DNA from: Erginobacter sp964465735
Lineage (GTDB): Bacteria > Auribacterota > Erginobacteria > Erginobacterales > Erginobacteraceae
Direction: 5' to 3'
Assembly (NCBI GenBank): GCA_964465735.1
Contig: CAYXKT010000002.1
Coordinates: 1-64,000, forward strand
DNA length: 64,000 bases
Shown piece after piece: positions 24,088 through 33,647 of this stretch (positions within the stretch are counted from its first letter, which is position 1; every line of letters starts with the position of its first letter). Below the pieces are notes generated by a model that worked only from the letters and a program-made list of their open reading frames with translations, was not told the DNA's origin and did no database searches. The translations under genes were made by a program, and so were the position numbers.

Positions 24088-24684
24088 ATGCGGATAAAAT
24101 CATCGAACAGGGCCAAGCGGTTGGCAACAGTTATCCTGACCGCGATCTTTTTCTCCATCGGACTGGGGGGGTGCCAGGAAACGGGACCGGAGGCTACAAC
24201 CATTGATGTCGAGAAAATTATCGACTTTACCGGGGTCATCTCGATTACCCTGCCTTCCGGGGAGACCACCCGGCTCGCTGTCGGCCAGACCCTGATCCCT
24301 CTTCCCGCGGATACTCTGGTCGAGATAGTCTCCGGAGAGTCCACCGGGATGCTGGCGGGAAAGATCATTCTCCTCCGGGAAGATCAGGTTGCCCGGATCA
24401 TCCGGCCGGGGGTGACCGCCCACCACGTGATCCGTTTCACCGGGGAGTTGAAGATCGTCCTCCCCGACGGCACCGTGATCTTCGTTAAGGAGGGGGATCC
24501 TCTGCCCATCCTCCCTGCCGGAACCCGGATCGAGGTGATCTCGGGCGAACTGGTAGTACTCTGGGGCGACGAGCGGATTACCCTGGTCGCCGGCAATGTC
24601 GCCTGGATCGAGTTGCGGCCCAAAGACCGACTGTTGGAACTGGAGAGAGGCGACATCAGCCCGGCCAGCCCGTTTAGACCTTAA
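24088..24684 (+). CDS. Lipoprotein with two copies of a small beta domain
   Basis: A 198-residue predicted lipoprotein. Start chosen at the ATG at 24088, with AAGGAGG upstream. The signal sequence ends in the lipobox IGLGGC. The mature part is an internal duplication: IDFTGVISITLPSGET...LVEIVSGE is repeated as IRFTGELKIVLPDGTV...RIEVISGE, each unit about 70 residues and beta-rich, somewhat like FecR-type domains. Function unknown. It lies directly before an outer-membrane barrel and Wza, so a periplasmic accessory role in polysaccharide export is possible. Confidence 0.72.
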   Translation: MRIKSSNRAKRLATVILTAIFFSIGLGGCQETGPEATTIDVEKIIDFTGVISITLPSGETTRLAVGQTLIPLPADTLVEIVSGESTGMLAGKIILLREDQVARIIRPGVTAHHVIRFTGELKIVLPDGTVIFVKEGDPLPILPAGTRIEVISGELVVLWGDERITLVAGNVAWIELRPKDRLLELERGDISPASPFRP

Positions 24685-24707
24685 AACCTTGAGGATGAGG
24701 GCGGCCT

Positions 24708-25901
24708 TTGAAACAGTTCAGATCCTTGAACGCTATTCTCCGAGGTGGGTTGGCTCTGGGACTCTTGCTTCTGCCGGCCCTTTCGGCTCTCGCCCTGGAA
24801 ATCGGTTCGCCAGGACACGGCATCAGTCAGGGAAGCCTGGTCATCCATCCCCGGATTCAACTCCAGGGAGAATATGACGACAATATCTTCCTCACCGACC
24901 GGGACCGAAAACAGGACCTGATCGGTATCCTGGTCCCGGGGGTAACCTTGGAATTCCCCTGGGAGAATAATCTCCTGCTCCTCGACTACCAGGCCTTGCT
25001 CTATTATTATCGGGACTATCCTGATCAGAACCATCAGGACCACCGCCTCCAAGGTCGGATCAGCCTGCTGGCCGCCCCCTTCTCCCTGAAGGCGGAAGAC
25101 ACCTTCCTCAAAACTTCCTCTCGGGAAAATACCGACTACACCGACCGAGTAGAACGAATTGAGAATATTGCCCGAGCGGAGCTGATATATTTGGCAAATA
25201 AATTCCAGGTCCAGGGGGGATACGAAAATTATCTCTACCGCTACGATGAGCGACCCTACCGTCCCTACGACCATACCGAACACCGGGGAATCCTGACCGG
25301 GTTTTATCAGGCAGCGCCCAAGACCAAGGCCCTTCTGGAGTACACCCACTCCCGGATCATCTACCGCGATTACAAGGATCGCAACGGATACTACAATGAA
25401 GTCCGGGCCGGATTTATTGGGGAGATCACCTCCAAGCTGACCGGGACGGCCAAGATCGGTTACCAGGAGCGGCGCTACCGGGAAGATTCAATCTGGGACG
25501 ACTATCGGGGGATCGTCGGCTACGCCCTGCTGGAACAGGTTTTTTCGCCTGAGCACGACCTCCGCCTGGCCTGGGAACGTTCGGTCCAGGAATCAACTTT
25601 TTCCGGCAACAGCTATTACCTGCTCAACCGGGCCTGGATCTATTACAGCCGCCAACTCACCCATAAGATCCGCGGCTTTGCCCGCCTCCAGTACAGCAAC
25701 TACCGCTACCCCGAAACTTCCTTGGACCGCGGCGGGAAAAGACGGGATAATACCTGGGAACCGGAGATCGGGGTCAGGTACCAGGTTCAGCCCTGGCTGG
25801 CGGCCGAATTCAAGTACCGCTACCGAAACCGCGACTCCAACTGGCCGGATAAGGATTATTTGAATAACCGGTTTTACCTGGAAATATCGGCGGCGTATTG
25901 A
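24708..25901 (+). CDS. Outer-membrane beta-barrel protein, EPS-locus type
   Basis: A 397-residue protein starting at a TTG (no in-frame ATG fits; GAGGATGAGGG lies upstream). A signal peptide ends near SALALE. The rest alternates aromatic and polar residues in strands (for example LLDYQALLYYYRDYP, LRLAWERSVQE, FRYRNRD-like ends) and finishes FYLEISAAY, as outer-membrane barrels do. Such barrels accompany exopolysaccharide operons (EpsL-like or BBP2-like). It is 23 bases from the lipoprotein gene and precedes Wza. Confidence 0.75.
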   Translation: MKQFRSLNAILRGGLALGLLLLPALSALALEIGSPGHGISQGSLVIHPRIQLQGEYDDNIFLTDRDRKQDLIGILVPGVTLEFPWENNLLLLDYQALLYYYRDYPDQNHQDHRLQGRISLLAAPFSLKAEDTFLKTSSRENTDYTDRVERIENIARAELIYLANKFQVQGGYENYLYRYDERPYRPYDHTEHRGILTGFYQAAPKTKALLEYTHSRIIYRDYKDRNGYYNEVRAGFIGEITSKLTGTAKIGYQERRYREDSIWDDYRGIVGYALLEQVFSPEHDLRLAWERSVQESTFSGNSYYLLNRAWIYYSRQLTHKIRGFARLQYSNYRYPETSLDRGGKRRDNTWEPEIGVRYQVQPWLAAEFKYRYRNRDSNWPDKDYLNNRFYLEISAAY

Positions 25902-25953
25902 CCCTGAATTTTGGCCCTGAAGCGATTTCAGTCCGGACGATAAAAAAGGAGCA

Positions 25954-25999
25954 CAGACGTTCCTGTCTGTGGAAGCTGGACCACAGGCAGGAACGTCTG
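25954..25999. repeat. REP-like palindrome
   Basis: Inverted repeat with 19-base arms (25954-25972 and 25981-25999) differing at one position, and an 8-base loop. The core CAGGCAGGAA-like word also occurs in the palindrome at 55780-55807. No T-run follows, so it is not a typical terminator. It lies in the 244-bp gap before wza; the rest of that gap has only a weak TTGCCC-N17-TATATG promoter candidate (26053-26081). Confidence 0.65.
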
Positions 26000-26145
26000 C
26001 TACTATGGCCGCCGGTCAGCCTCCTGATGGGTGAATCCGGAAAATATTTATTTTGCCCGGACAATTTGTTTTCATTATATGACATCAGAAAATGCTATTC
26101 TTACGGAACTACAGGACCAACCGGATAAATCGAGAACTTGGATTT

Positions 26146-26898
26146 ATGTTTTTTAAAAAAAAGTCAATTGATACGGCTCCCCAGATCCGGCAGGGAATAT
26201 TCCTTAATCGGACGGGTTTTGTCTTCACGGCATTGTTGATTACCCTCAGTGGCGCTCCTTTTTTCCTGGGAGGCTGCGGAGGTACTCCGGAGCCCCAGCC
26301 GGGTTCCGAAACCATCGATGACAGGAACTTTTTTTACTCGCGGCCGGACGAAGCGGCCGGGGTGAAGCCAAAAGCCGGGGAGATTGCCGAACCGGTGGAC
26401 GAGGGGGAGAGCTACCTGATCAATCCCCACGATCTGCTGGATATCTCCGTCCTCGGGGAGAGCGATCTCTCGCTCACCGTCCGAGTCTCGGAACGGGGTC
26501 AGATTTCCTTTCCTCTCCTGGGAGAAGTCCGGGCGGCGGGCTATTCCCCCCTGCAACTCGAACGACAGCTGGAAGAACTGCTGGGAGCGGATTTCCTGGT
26601 CTCTCCCTCGGTCAATGTCACCGTCAAAGAGTCCGGAACGATCTCGGTCCTGGGTCAGGTCAATAAGCCGGGGGCCTTCGAGATCAAGGGCCGCCTCACC
26701 GTCACCCGGGCGATCGCCCAGGCCGGCGGGTTGACCAGTATTGCCAGTCCTAACGGGACCCGTCTGATCCGCAGGTATAACGGCCGGGAGGAGACCATCC
26801 TGATCCGTTTAAACGATATCCTCAAGGATGGAGACCTGGCCCACGACCTCCCCCTCCGCCCCGGGGATTTGATCGTGGTCCCGGAAAGCTTTTTTTAA
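26146..26898 (+). CDS. wza: Wza-type polysaccharide export lipoprotein
   Basis: A 250-residue outer-membrane export protein. The signal sequence ends in the lipobox FFLGGC. The export domain (YLINPHDLLDISVLGESDLSLTVRV, then LLGEVRAAGYSPLQLERQLEELL) is followed by SLBB-like VLGQVNKPGAFEIKGRLTVTRAIAQAGG and VPES near the end. It is shorter than E. coli Wza and has one SLBB domain and no obvious C-terminal helix. I prefer the ATG at 26146; an in-frame ATG at 26092 would add 18 residues ahead of the signal. It is 11 bases from wzc, the normal pairing for capsule export. Confidence 0.88.
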   Translation: MFFKKKSIDTAPQIRQGIFLNRTGFVFTALLITLSGAPFFLGGCGGTPEPQPGSETIDDRNFFYSRPDEAAGVKPKAGEIAEPVDEGESYLINPHDLLDISVLGESDLSLTVRVSERGQISFPLLGEVRAAGYSPLQLERQLEELLGADFLVSPSVNVTVKESGTISVLGQVNKPGAFEIKGRLTVTRAIAQAGGLTSIASPNGTRLIRRYNGREETILIRLNDILKDGDLAHDLPLRPGDLIVVPESFF

Positions 26899-26909
26899 AG
26901 GAGATTTTG

Positions 26910-28949
26910 ATGGACAGGTTTCACGACATCAACACCGGCCTGCGGGAAAGAATCTATATTATTCACCGCCGGAGATGGGTCCTGATCACCGTCCTGGTGA
27001 TTATCTTCACCGTAACCGCGATCGCCAACTTCGCCGCCACTCCGCTCTACCAGGCCGCCAGCCGAATCCGGATCGAACCCCAGATGCCTGATGTCGTTCC
27101 CTTCCAGGATCCTCGCGCGATCTCCTCCGGACGACAGCTTGATTATTACAATACCCAGTACCGGATGCTGAAGTCCCCGTCACTGGCCAAGCTGGTCCGG
27201 GAAAATCTCCCCATTGAGGCAGCGGAAGTTTTAAGCCCCGACCGGCTGCTTTCGATGGTGGAGATCAAGCCGATCACCCAGAGCGAGCTGGTCGATATCG
27301 TGGCGATCGGACCCGACCCCGAACTGGCGGCCCTGGTCGCCAACATCTGGGCCGACCAGTTTATCCGGATGTCGATCCAAGCCAAGTTCGAATCGGTCCA
27401 GACCGCCCTCTCCCAGTTAAACCGGCAACTGGAAGAACAGAACCAGAAAGTCATCGACGCCCAAACGGAACTGATGGACTACAAGGAACGGGAACGGATC
27501 ATCTCCCTGGAGGACATCGAGAAACAGTTAAGTCAACTCTCCGGGGACTATTCCGCGATCCGCCAGCAAGCCGAGGAGAAGGAGCTTCATCTCCAGCACC
27601 TGGCCAAGTACCAGGGTCAGGATCTCTCACTGGAGAACTTCCCCCAGGTCCGCTACCATTCAATTATTCTCCAGTTGAGAAACCGCCTGGTCCAGCTCCA
27701 GGCCACCCGGGGGGAATATTCCCAGCGCTACCGGGAGCGCCACCCGAGGATGATCCAGCTCGAAGCCGAGATCGCCACCGTCGAGGCCGGGCTCCAGGAA
27801 GAGATCGGCAAAATCGTCGAAGGATTAAGGAGGGAGCGGGACCTGGCCCGGGATCAGGAGGAGATCCTCCGGCGGGAGCTGGAGAAACAGAAAACTTTAT
27901 TCTTCACGATGGAAAGAAAAATCAAAGATATCGAGGGACTAAGTGCCAAGGTGGACATTGACCGGGAAGTCCAGCAGGCCCTCCTCTCCCGGGTCAGCGA
28001 GGCCACGATGACCAAGGGGATCGAGATCACCAATATCCAAGTGGTCGATTACGGTGAAGTCCCCCGCCAGCCGTTCAAACCCCGAAAGACTTTCAATCTG
28101 ATCCTCTCCCTGATAATCGGGACCGGAGGTGGGATAGCGGCGATCTTCTTTCTGGAGAATCTCGACACCAGCGTCAAAACTACGGGCGAAGCTAAAAAGA
28201 TTCTAAAAATCCCCTTTCTTGGCACCATCCCCCTTTATTCCCAGGTCAGCATCCGCAACGGCCTCTCCATCCGCAACGGCCTCTCCCCCCTGGAGATAAT
28301 GAAAAACCCAATGGGATTGATCCCGGAAGCCTACCGGGCGATCCGGACCGGGATCTATTACGCTTCTTGCGACTCCTCTCCCCGGACCATCCTGGTCACC
28401 AGCTCACTTCCCCAGGAAGGGAAGACCGACGTCTCCACTCTCCTCGCCCTCTCCCTGGCCCAGGGACAGGAGCGGGTCCTCCTGATCGACGCCGATCTGA
28501 GAAAACCCCGGATCGGGAAAATTTTTGGTGTTAACCGGGAACAACCGGGCTTAAGCACGATCCTTTCCGGCCGGGCCGGGCTCGACGAAGCGGTCCGGCC
28601 GACCGATTTTCCGGGCCTCGATTTCATCCCCGGAGGGCGGATCCCCCCCAACCCCGCCGAACTGATCAACTCCCGGCGTTTCGGTGAACTGCTGGAGGAA
28701 GCGCGGGGGAAGTGGGACCGGATCATCCTCGACTCCCCTCCCCTCCTCTCGGTCACCGACGCGGTGATTATAGGCCGGATGGTCGATGGAGTCGTAATGG
28801 TCCTCCGCGCCGGCGAGACCCGGGGGAAGATCGCCGCTTACTGCCGGGAAAAGCTGGAGCACGTCAACGCCCGGATGATCGGGGTGATCCTCAACGGCGC
28901 CGACATCCACCGGGGCGAGAACTATTACTACCAGTCCTACTATGCTTGA
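26910..28949 (+). CDS. wzc: Wzc-like polysaccharide chain-length protein and BY-kinase
   Basis: A 679-residue bifunctional protein. Start is the ATG at 26910, preceded by AAAGGAGA. A first membrane segment lies at ~23-43, a long periplasmic coiled-coil region at ~150-370, and the second membrane segment at ~393-415 after the Pro motif PRQPFKPRK. The cytoplasmic BY-kinase domain has Walker A SLPQEGKTD (~495-505), Walker A' VLLIDADLRKP (~522) and Walker B IILDSPP (~605). The C-terminus is the tyrosine-rich NYYYQSYYA, the expected autophosphorylation tail. A 6-residue tandem repeat (SIRNGL twice) lies before the kinase. It controls polymer length and export with Wza. Confidence 0.92.
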   Translation: MDRFHDINTGLRERIYIIHRRRWVLITVLVIIFTVTAIANFAATPLYQAASRIRIEPQMPDVVPFQDPRAISSGRQLDYYNTQYRMLKSPSLAKLVRENLPIEAAEVLSPDRLLSMVEIKPITQSELVDIVAIGPDPELAALVANIWADQFIRMSIQAKFESVQTALSQLNRQLEEQNQKVIDAQTELMDYKERERIISLEDIEKQLSQLSGDYSAIRQQAEEKELHLQHLAKYQGQDLSLENFPQVRYHSIILQLRNRLVQLQATRGEYSQRYRERHPRMIQLEAEIATVEAGLQEEIGKIVEGLRRERDLARDQEEILRRELEKQKTLFFTMERKIKDIEGLSAKVDIDREVQQALLSRVSEATMTKGIEITNIQVVDYGEVPRQPFKPRKTFNLILSLIIGTGGGIAAIFFLENLDTSVKTTGEAKKILKIPFLGTIPLYSQVSIRNGLSIRNGLSPLEIMKNPMGLIPEAYRAIRTGIYYASCDSSPRTILVTSSLPQEGKTDVSTLLALSLAQGQERVLLIDADLRKPRIGKIFGVNREQPGLSTILSGRAGLDEAVRPTDFPGLDFIPGGRIPPNPAELINSRRFGELLEEARGKWDRIILDSPPLLSVTDAVIIGRMVDGVVMVLRAGETRGKIAAYCREKLEHVNARMIGVILNGADIHRGENYYYQSYYA

Positions 28950-29099
28950 ATAGTCGCCCCCAATCCAAACCACCCCGCTCGTTTTTTGTCCCTACCCGTC
29001 ATCCTGCGTCGTGGATGCGGGGTTTAGCGCGGGTTGTTTCTTCCATCGTCGAGAGGGATCCGGAGAGCATAAATCGTATTGGAGAACGGGTATTTGCAG

Positions 29100-30050
29100 A
29101 TGGAAACCACTGACGATAGCTTGAACCGGGAAGAAACCCCATACCAATGCCCGTATTTTGATAACCGGGATTGTCCACGTTATTGTCTGGATTTTATTTT
29201 TTACCAGAACCCGGAAACAACGACGGCCCTGGGAAGGTGTCCCCGGTTCGAAGATTCATACGTTCTCTTCTCCACCCCCGCCACCGGTTTGAAGGATTAC
29301 TACGATCCGAAAAGATTGCAGGAGTATTGTTCCTACTACGAACCATTCCGCCGGAGGCGTTTTCACGAGATATTCCGGATCTCCACCCTGCGAAATTTCC
29401 CCGGAAACTCCGCTCTTGATATCGGCTGCGGTTTCGGCTGGTTCTTGGAAGAGTTGCATAGTCGGGGATGGAAACGATTGGTCGGCATAGATTACTCTCC
29501 CGTCAGCCACCGGGACAACGGGAAAGGTCTGGAGATCATCAACGAGAAGTTCAGTCCAACGCTGGAACTGGAGGAAAGATTCGACCTGATCATCCTCTCC
29601 AATGTCCTGGAACATCTCTGGCAGCCGCTGGATTGCCTGCGCTGGATCAGGAACCACCTCCGCCAAGAGTCCGGCGGTCTCCTGCTCCTGGTAGTCCCCA
29701 CGGCGGACGGGATGCTGATGCGGTTATCCCACCGGTTTATCCAAGCTTTCCCCCGCCTCTCCGATGGAATGGTTGAGGATATATACCAGATCGGCAGCAC
29801 GATGGGGCACCGGGTCCTTTACACTACTGCCGGGGTGATCAAGCTTTGCCGGATGGCCGGACTGACCGTCCTGGACCGGGAAGAAACCCCGATCATAGAC
29901 GCCGGAAACATCAGGCAACGAATGTTGATCGAAAAGGACCACCTGACCGGGTCGGATCACCTGAAGGCTTTCCTGCTGGAGCGACTGTCCCGGCTGGCCT
30001 CCCGGAGAGGGGAGAACGATGAACTGGCTCTGGTCTTAACCCCCGCTTGA
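29100..30050 (+). CDS. SAM-dependent methyltransferase with Cys-rich N-terminus
   Basis: A 316-residue class I methyltransferase. SAM-binding motif I is ALDIGCGFGWFLEEL, with motif II-like VGIDYSP and LIILSNVLEHLWQP. The N-terminal part has CPYFDNRDCPRYC, a spacing that could bind a metal, and another Cys later (GRCPRFED). Start placed at ATG 29100 behind GGAGAACGGG; a TTG at 29079 is also possible. The stop overlaps the next start (TGATG). It probably methylates a sugar or glycolipid in the polymer pathway. Confidence 0.78.
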   Translation: METTDDSLNREETPYQCPYFDNRDCPRYCLDFIFYQNPETTTALGRCPRFEDSYVLFSTPATGLKDYYDPKRLQEYCSYYEPFRRRRFHEIFRISTLRNFPGNSALDIGCGFGWFLEELHSRGWKRLVGIDYSPVSHRDNGKGLEIINEKFSPTLELEERFDLIILSNVLEHLWQPLDCLRWIRNHLRQESGGLLLLVVPTADGMLMRLSHRFIQAFPRLSDGMVEDIYQIGSTMGHRVLYTTAGVIKLCRMAGLTVLDREETPIIDAGNIRQRMLIEKDHLTGSDHLKAFLLERLSRLASRRGENDELALVLTPA

Positions 30051-30811
30051 TGATCAACGTGATGAAACCGAAACAGGATATACAGGCGGAACAGGAGTTT
30101 TTCGCGGGTCCGATGGAGAACTTTGAACCCTTCGACTGGCGGGCCAAGGAACTGCTTTACTTCTGGCTCTCACGGCGAAACCGTCCCGCCACTGACAGCC
30201 TGATCCTCGACCTGGCCGCGGGCAGCGGCAACTTCACCAAAGTCCTCCTGGCCCGCGGTCACCGGGTGGTCGGGTTCGACATCGCCCACAACCTGATCCG
30301 CACCCTCCGCGAACGGACCGGCCTGCGGCAGGTCTTCGTCGGGAGAGCGGAGGAGATCGCCCTGGATTCCGACTCTTTTGACCTGGTGACGATGTGCGGG
30401 GTTCTCCACCATTTCCCGGACATCCTGCCCCTCCTGGAGGAGATAGCCCGGGTACTGAAACCCGGTGGGTCGTTCTTCGCCATCGAGCCCAACCTCCATA
30501 ACCCCTGGATGTTTCTCTTCCGGTCCCCCTCCAGCCCGCTGTACATACCCGAAGGAGTGACCCGGAACGAACGGCCGCTGAGCCGGCGGGAACTGGATAC
30601 CGCCCTGGCCCGGGTCTTCCCCCGCCGGCTGGTGGAGGGCATCTGTGGGGTTACCTTTCTCAAGTCGGGGACGGTTCTCGATCCCCTGCTCTCGGGTTTT
30701 AACCTCTATTCCCGCCTGATGGGCAAACTCCTACCCCGGTCCCGCTGGGGCGAGTTCCTGATCTGCTCCGGCTGGAAGGGATCACAACCAACCATCGCCG
30801 ACCGGATATGA
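30050..30811 (+). CDS. SAM-dependent methyltransferase
   Basis: A 253-residue class I methyltransferase of the UbiE/Methyltransf_11 type. Motif I is LILDLAAGSGNFTKVLL, then VVGFDIAHNLI, DLVTMCGVLHHFPD and RVLKPGGSFFAIEPN. The C-terminal part is poorly conserved. It is translationally coupled to its neighbours on both sides (TGATG upstream, ATGA downstream). The substrate is unknown. Confidence 0.83.
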   Translation: MINVMKPKQDIQAEQEFFAGPMENFEPFDWRAKELLYFWLSRRNRPATDSLILDLAAGSGNFTKVLLARGHRVVGFDIAHNLIRTLRERTGLRQVFVGRAEEIALDSDSFDLVTMCGVLHHFPDILPLLEEIARVLKPGGSFFAIEPNLHNPWMFLFRSPSSPLYIPEGVTRNERPLSRRELDTALARVFPRRLVEGICGVTFLKSGTVLDPLLSGFNLYSRLMGKLLPRSRWGEFLICSGWKGSQPTIADRI

Positions 30812-32604
30812 CCGGGAAGCTCCATCTGCCGATCTTCCTGCTGGGGGCGCTGTTTCTCCTGGCCCGACCCCTGATCTCACAACAACACCAGCTCCTGATC
30901 GGCCTCCGGCATTTTCTGGCGCCCGCCGCGCTCTTTCTCTTTTTCTCGGGAGCGGCGGCTTTTCGGCTCCGGCACCGGCCCGATCGGCTGCTCGGTTTAT
31001 TCCGCCGCTGGTTTCTGGCCGTAACCGTCGCCGGGGCGCTGGTGCTCAGCCTGCTGCTGCTCTGGCTGGTCCGGTTGAACTTCAGCTCTCCCCTATTCCT
31101 GATCGACCACGTGGAGAGTACTCTCTACCTCCAGGCCCTGAACATCGCCCAGGACGGCAGTTTTCCCTATCCCCCCCCCAACCGTCTTCCCCTGATCTTT
31201 GACGCCTATAACCCCCTGTTTCAGTACCTGCTCGCCCTGCTGATCAGGATTTTTTCTCCGGGGACCGCGGCCGCCAAATCACTGGCGGTTTCTTTTTCCG
31301 CGTTCCTGATCGGCAGACTTCTTCTGACGGCGAAAAACCTCAGGTTGAACCGTTACGGCCTGGCCCTGGCGGTCTTTGCCTTCCTTTGCGCTTCTCCCCC
31401 GGCTTATCTGGTCTGGGCCCGCAATGACAGTATGCTGGCGTTCCTGATCGCCGGATTTATCTGCCGGCTTTATCGGGCGAGGCGGCTCCGGCAATACCTG
31501 CTCTGTCTCCCCTGGCTCTATCTGGCATTTATGACCAAGCAGACGGGACTGCTCTGGGCGGGTTTCGCCATCCTGGTCCTCCTTCACCGCCGGGCCGGAT
31601 GGCGCAACCTGCTATTATTCTGTTCCGTCGGGATCATCCTGCTTGTCGCCACCGGTTACCTGCTCAACCTCGTGACTTCCGGTCATTACCTGTTCTGGAC
31701 CACGACCCTCCCGGCCCGCCACCCGATGAAGCCACCGGCCGGAATAATGGAGGCGGTTCTCGCTTTCCTTCCCTTCCGCCTGCTTCCGCTGCCCCTGACT
31801 CTGGCTGCCCTGACCCTGCTCCAGGCCCGGGACCGGGCGCGACGCTTCCTTCTCCGGATCTCGGCCGGAGAGGAGACTCCGATGATCTTTTTCGGGGGGG
31901 CGGCGGTTTATGGAGTCCTGATCGGACTGATACCCCTGGCCAAGACCGGGGGGCTGGACAACAGTTTTCTCCCCGTCCTCTTTCCCCTCGCCTTGGCCAC
32001 CGGCATCCTGGGACAGGTAATCTTCCGGATCGGAAAGAAAAGTTCCTCTCCATACTTCCCGGTGGCGACCGCGTTGATACTGAGCCTGGTTGTGCTGTTC
32101 TCGACCGTCAGTTCCGCTGGCCAAACGATAATCTCTGCCGGGAAAATCCGCCCCCGGGTCGGGGCGGTCAGCCGGGAGCAACTGGAAGAAATCGCCGAAA
32201 TCTTAAGAGAACAGGGAATAACCCGGGCCTTCTTTCCTCCATCCCGGAAACCGGGACCGGGGGAAGAAAGGTTCGCCAGCCTCCAGGAAAACTTCGCGCC
32301 CCGGTTCGGCTATTACCTGGACGAAGCGGCTCTGAAAGACTACCTGGCTGCCGGTTTCTCCTTCCCGGATTCTTTCAACCGGGCCCTGGCGGAGGGAGAG
32401 ATGGAAGCGATCATTGTCCCGAAAGGCTATCTTCCCTTCTCCGGAACCAACCCCTACGGCCGCTGGAGCACTGCCCGCTGCAGTCGGGACCTTTATCCTC
32501 CCCTGACCCGGGAACTCTTCCGCCGATATTTTCAGCTCGTCGGGAGCCGGATAGACCGGTTTGATCTCTACGTGTACAGCCTCCCGGAGGAAGAAAGTCG
32601 CTAA
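30808..32604 (+). CDS. GT-C family membrane glycosyltransferase
   Basis: A 598-residue polytopic membrane protein, the last gene of the plus-strand block. After a hydrophobic N-terminus the first large loop has LIDHVESTLYLQALNIAQDG and DAYNPLFQYLLALLI, consistent with GT39-like enzymes although the acidic pair is atypical. About eleven membrane segments end near residue 440, and a soluble C-terminal part of ~150 residues follows. ATGA overlap with the methyltransferase gene. Substrate unknown. Confidence 0.68.
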   Translation: MTGKLHLPIFLLGALFLLARPLISQQHQLLIGLRHFLAPAALFLFFSGAAAFRLRHRPDRLLGLFRRWFLAVTVAGALVLSLLLLWLVRLNFSSPLFLIDHVESTLYLQALNIAQDGSFPYPPPNRLPLIFDAYNPLFQYLLALLIRIFSPGTAAAKSLAVSFSAFLIGRLLLTAKNLRLNRYGLALAVFAFLCASPPAYLVWARNDSMLAFLIAGFICRLYRARRLRQYLLCLPWLYLAFMTKQTGLLWAGFAILVLLHRRAGWRNLLLFCSVGIILLVATGYLLNLVTSGHYLFWTTTLPARHPMKPPAGIMEAVLAFLPFRLLPLPLTLAALTLLQARDRARRFLLRISAGEETPMIFFGGAAVYGVLIGLIPLAKTGGLDNSFLPVLFPLALATGILGQVIFRIGKKSSSPYFPVATALILSLVVLFSTVSSAGQTIISAGKIRPRVGAVSREQLEEIAEILREQGITRAFFPPSRKPGPGEERFASLQENFAPRFGYYLDEAALKDYLAAGFSFPDSFNRALAEGEMEAIIVPKGYLPFSGTNPYGRWSTARCSRDLYPPLTRELFRRYFQLVGSRIDRFDLYVYSLPEEESR

Positions 32605-32613
32605 CCACCCGAT

Positions 32614-32628
32614 CCCGGTTTGACCGGG
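32614..32628. terminator. Possible bidirectional terminator hairpin
   Basis: CCCGGT-TTG-ACCGGG between the converging genes ending at 32604 and 32629. The stem is perfect but the T-runs on either side are short. Confidence 0.4.
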
Positions 32629-33567
32629 TTAACTCTCCCGCCGGATCTGATACCAGTCAATGGTAGCCTTCAAGCCGGCGTCCAGACCGGTGGTGGCCCG
32701 GAACCCGAACTCGGTTTCCGCCTTCGAAATATCCAGACAGCGCCGGGGCTGGCCGTCCGGACGGGCGGTGTCCCAGACTATCCGACCGGCAAACCCGGTC
32801 AGATCCCCGATCCGCCCGGCCAGATCCCGGATCGAGATCTCGGAACCGCTGCCCAGGTTGACCGGATCCGGCTTATCGTAACACTCGGCGGCCAGAACGA
32901 TCCCCTCGGCGGCGTCCCGGACATAGAGAAACTCCCGGCAGGCCTTGCCCGTCCCCCAGACAACGACTTCATCCCCCCCCATTTCCCCCGCCTCGATAAA
33001 TTTCCTGATCAGAGCGGGGATGACGTGGGAGGACTCCGGATCGAAGTTGTCGCCCGGACCGTAGAGATTGGTCGGAAGGAGGAAGATGGAGTTGAATCCG
33101 TATTCCCGGCGGTAAGCCTGGGACTGGACCAGGAGCATCTTCTTGGCCAGCCCGTAGGGGGCGTTGGTCTCCTCCGGGTAGCCGCTCCAAATTTCCTCTT
33201 CCCGGAAAGGGGTCGGGGTAAACTTCGGGTAGGCGCAGACAGTCCCGACCACCACGACTTTTTCCACCCCGAACTCCCGGGCCGCTTCCAAAAGCTGGAT
33301 CCCCATCACCGCGTTATCGTAGAAGAACCGCCCGGGATGGCGGCGATTGGCGGCGATCCCTCCCACCACCGCCGCCAGGTGAATGACAACTTCCGGCCGC
33401 GAATCCTCCAGCATCCGGAAGACGGCCGCCTTCTCCCGGAGATCGTAATCCGAACGCCGGGGAACAAATACCTTCGCCCCCCGGGCATCCAGAATGGGGC
33501 AAAGATGCCCACCGAGAAACCCCGCCCCGCCGGTTACGACTACATTCTTGTTCCGCCAGTATGACAT
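32629..33567 (-). CDS. GDP-L-fucose synthase-type epimerase/reductase
   Basis: A 312-residue NAD(P)-dependent sugar enzyme. VVVTGGAGFLGGH is the cofactor motif. Residues equivalent to the E. coli GDP-fucose synthase catalytic set are present: Cys111 (VGTVCAYPK), Tyr138/Lys142 (PYGLAKK) and His181 (SSHVIPALI), with Thr109 in place of Ser107. It would convert GDP-4-keto-6-deoxymannose to GDP-fucose, or act on a related keto-sugar. No GDP-mannose dehydratase is in the window, so the substrate must come from elsewhere. It is the last gene of the minus-strand block. Confidence 0.84.
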   Translation of the reverse strand: MSYWRNKNVVVTGGAGFLGGHLCPILDARGAKVFVPRRSDYDLREKAAVFRMLEDSRPEVVIHLAAVVGGIAANRRHPGRFFYDNAVMGIQLLEAAREFGVEKVVVVGTVCAYPKFTPTPFREEEIWSGYPEETNAPYGLAKKMLLVQSQAYRREYGFNSIFLLPTNLYGPGDNFDPESSHVIPALIRKFIEAGEMGGDEVVVWGTGKACREFLYVRDAAEGIVLAAECYDKPDPVNLGSGSEISIRDLAGRIGDLTGFAGRIVWDTARPDGQPRRCLDISKAETEFGFRATTGLDAGLKATIDWYQIRRES

Positions 33568-33647
33568 TGCCCAAATGATCTTCGCCGCGGGAATTGCCTT
33601 ACCCGCCCCAGCCCCCGTTTTGACGGATTATTATACCAGTTTGCCCT

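Noticed and set aside
32629..33567. Suspected loss of the catalytic His in the GDP-fucose-synthase-type enzyme (Gly in YGPGDNF)
   Set aside because: Counting from the catalytic Tyr shows that the catalytic His corresponds to His181 in SSHVIPALI, which is present. The enzyme keeps its Cys, Tyr, Lys and His.
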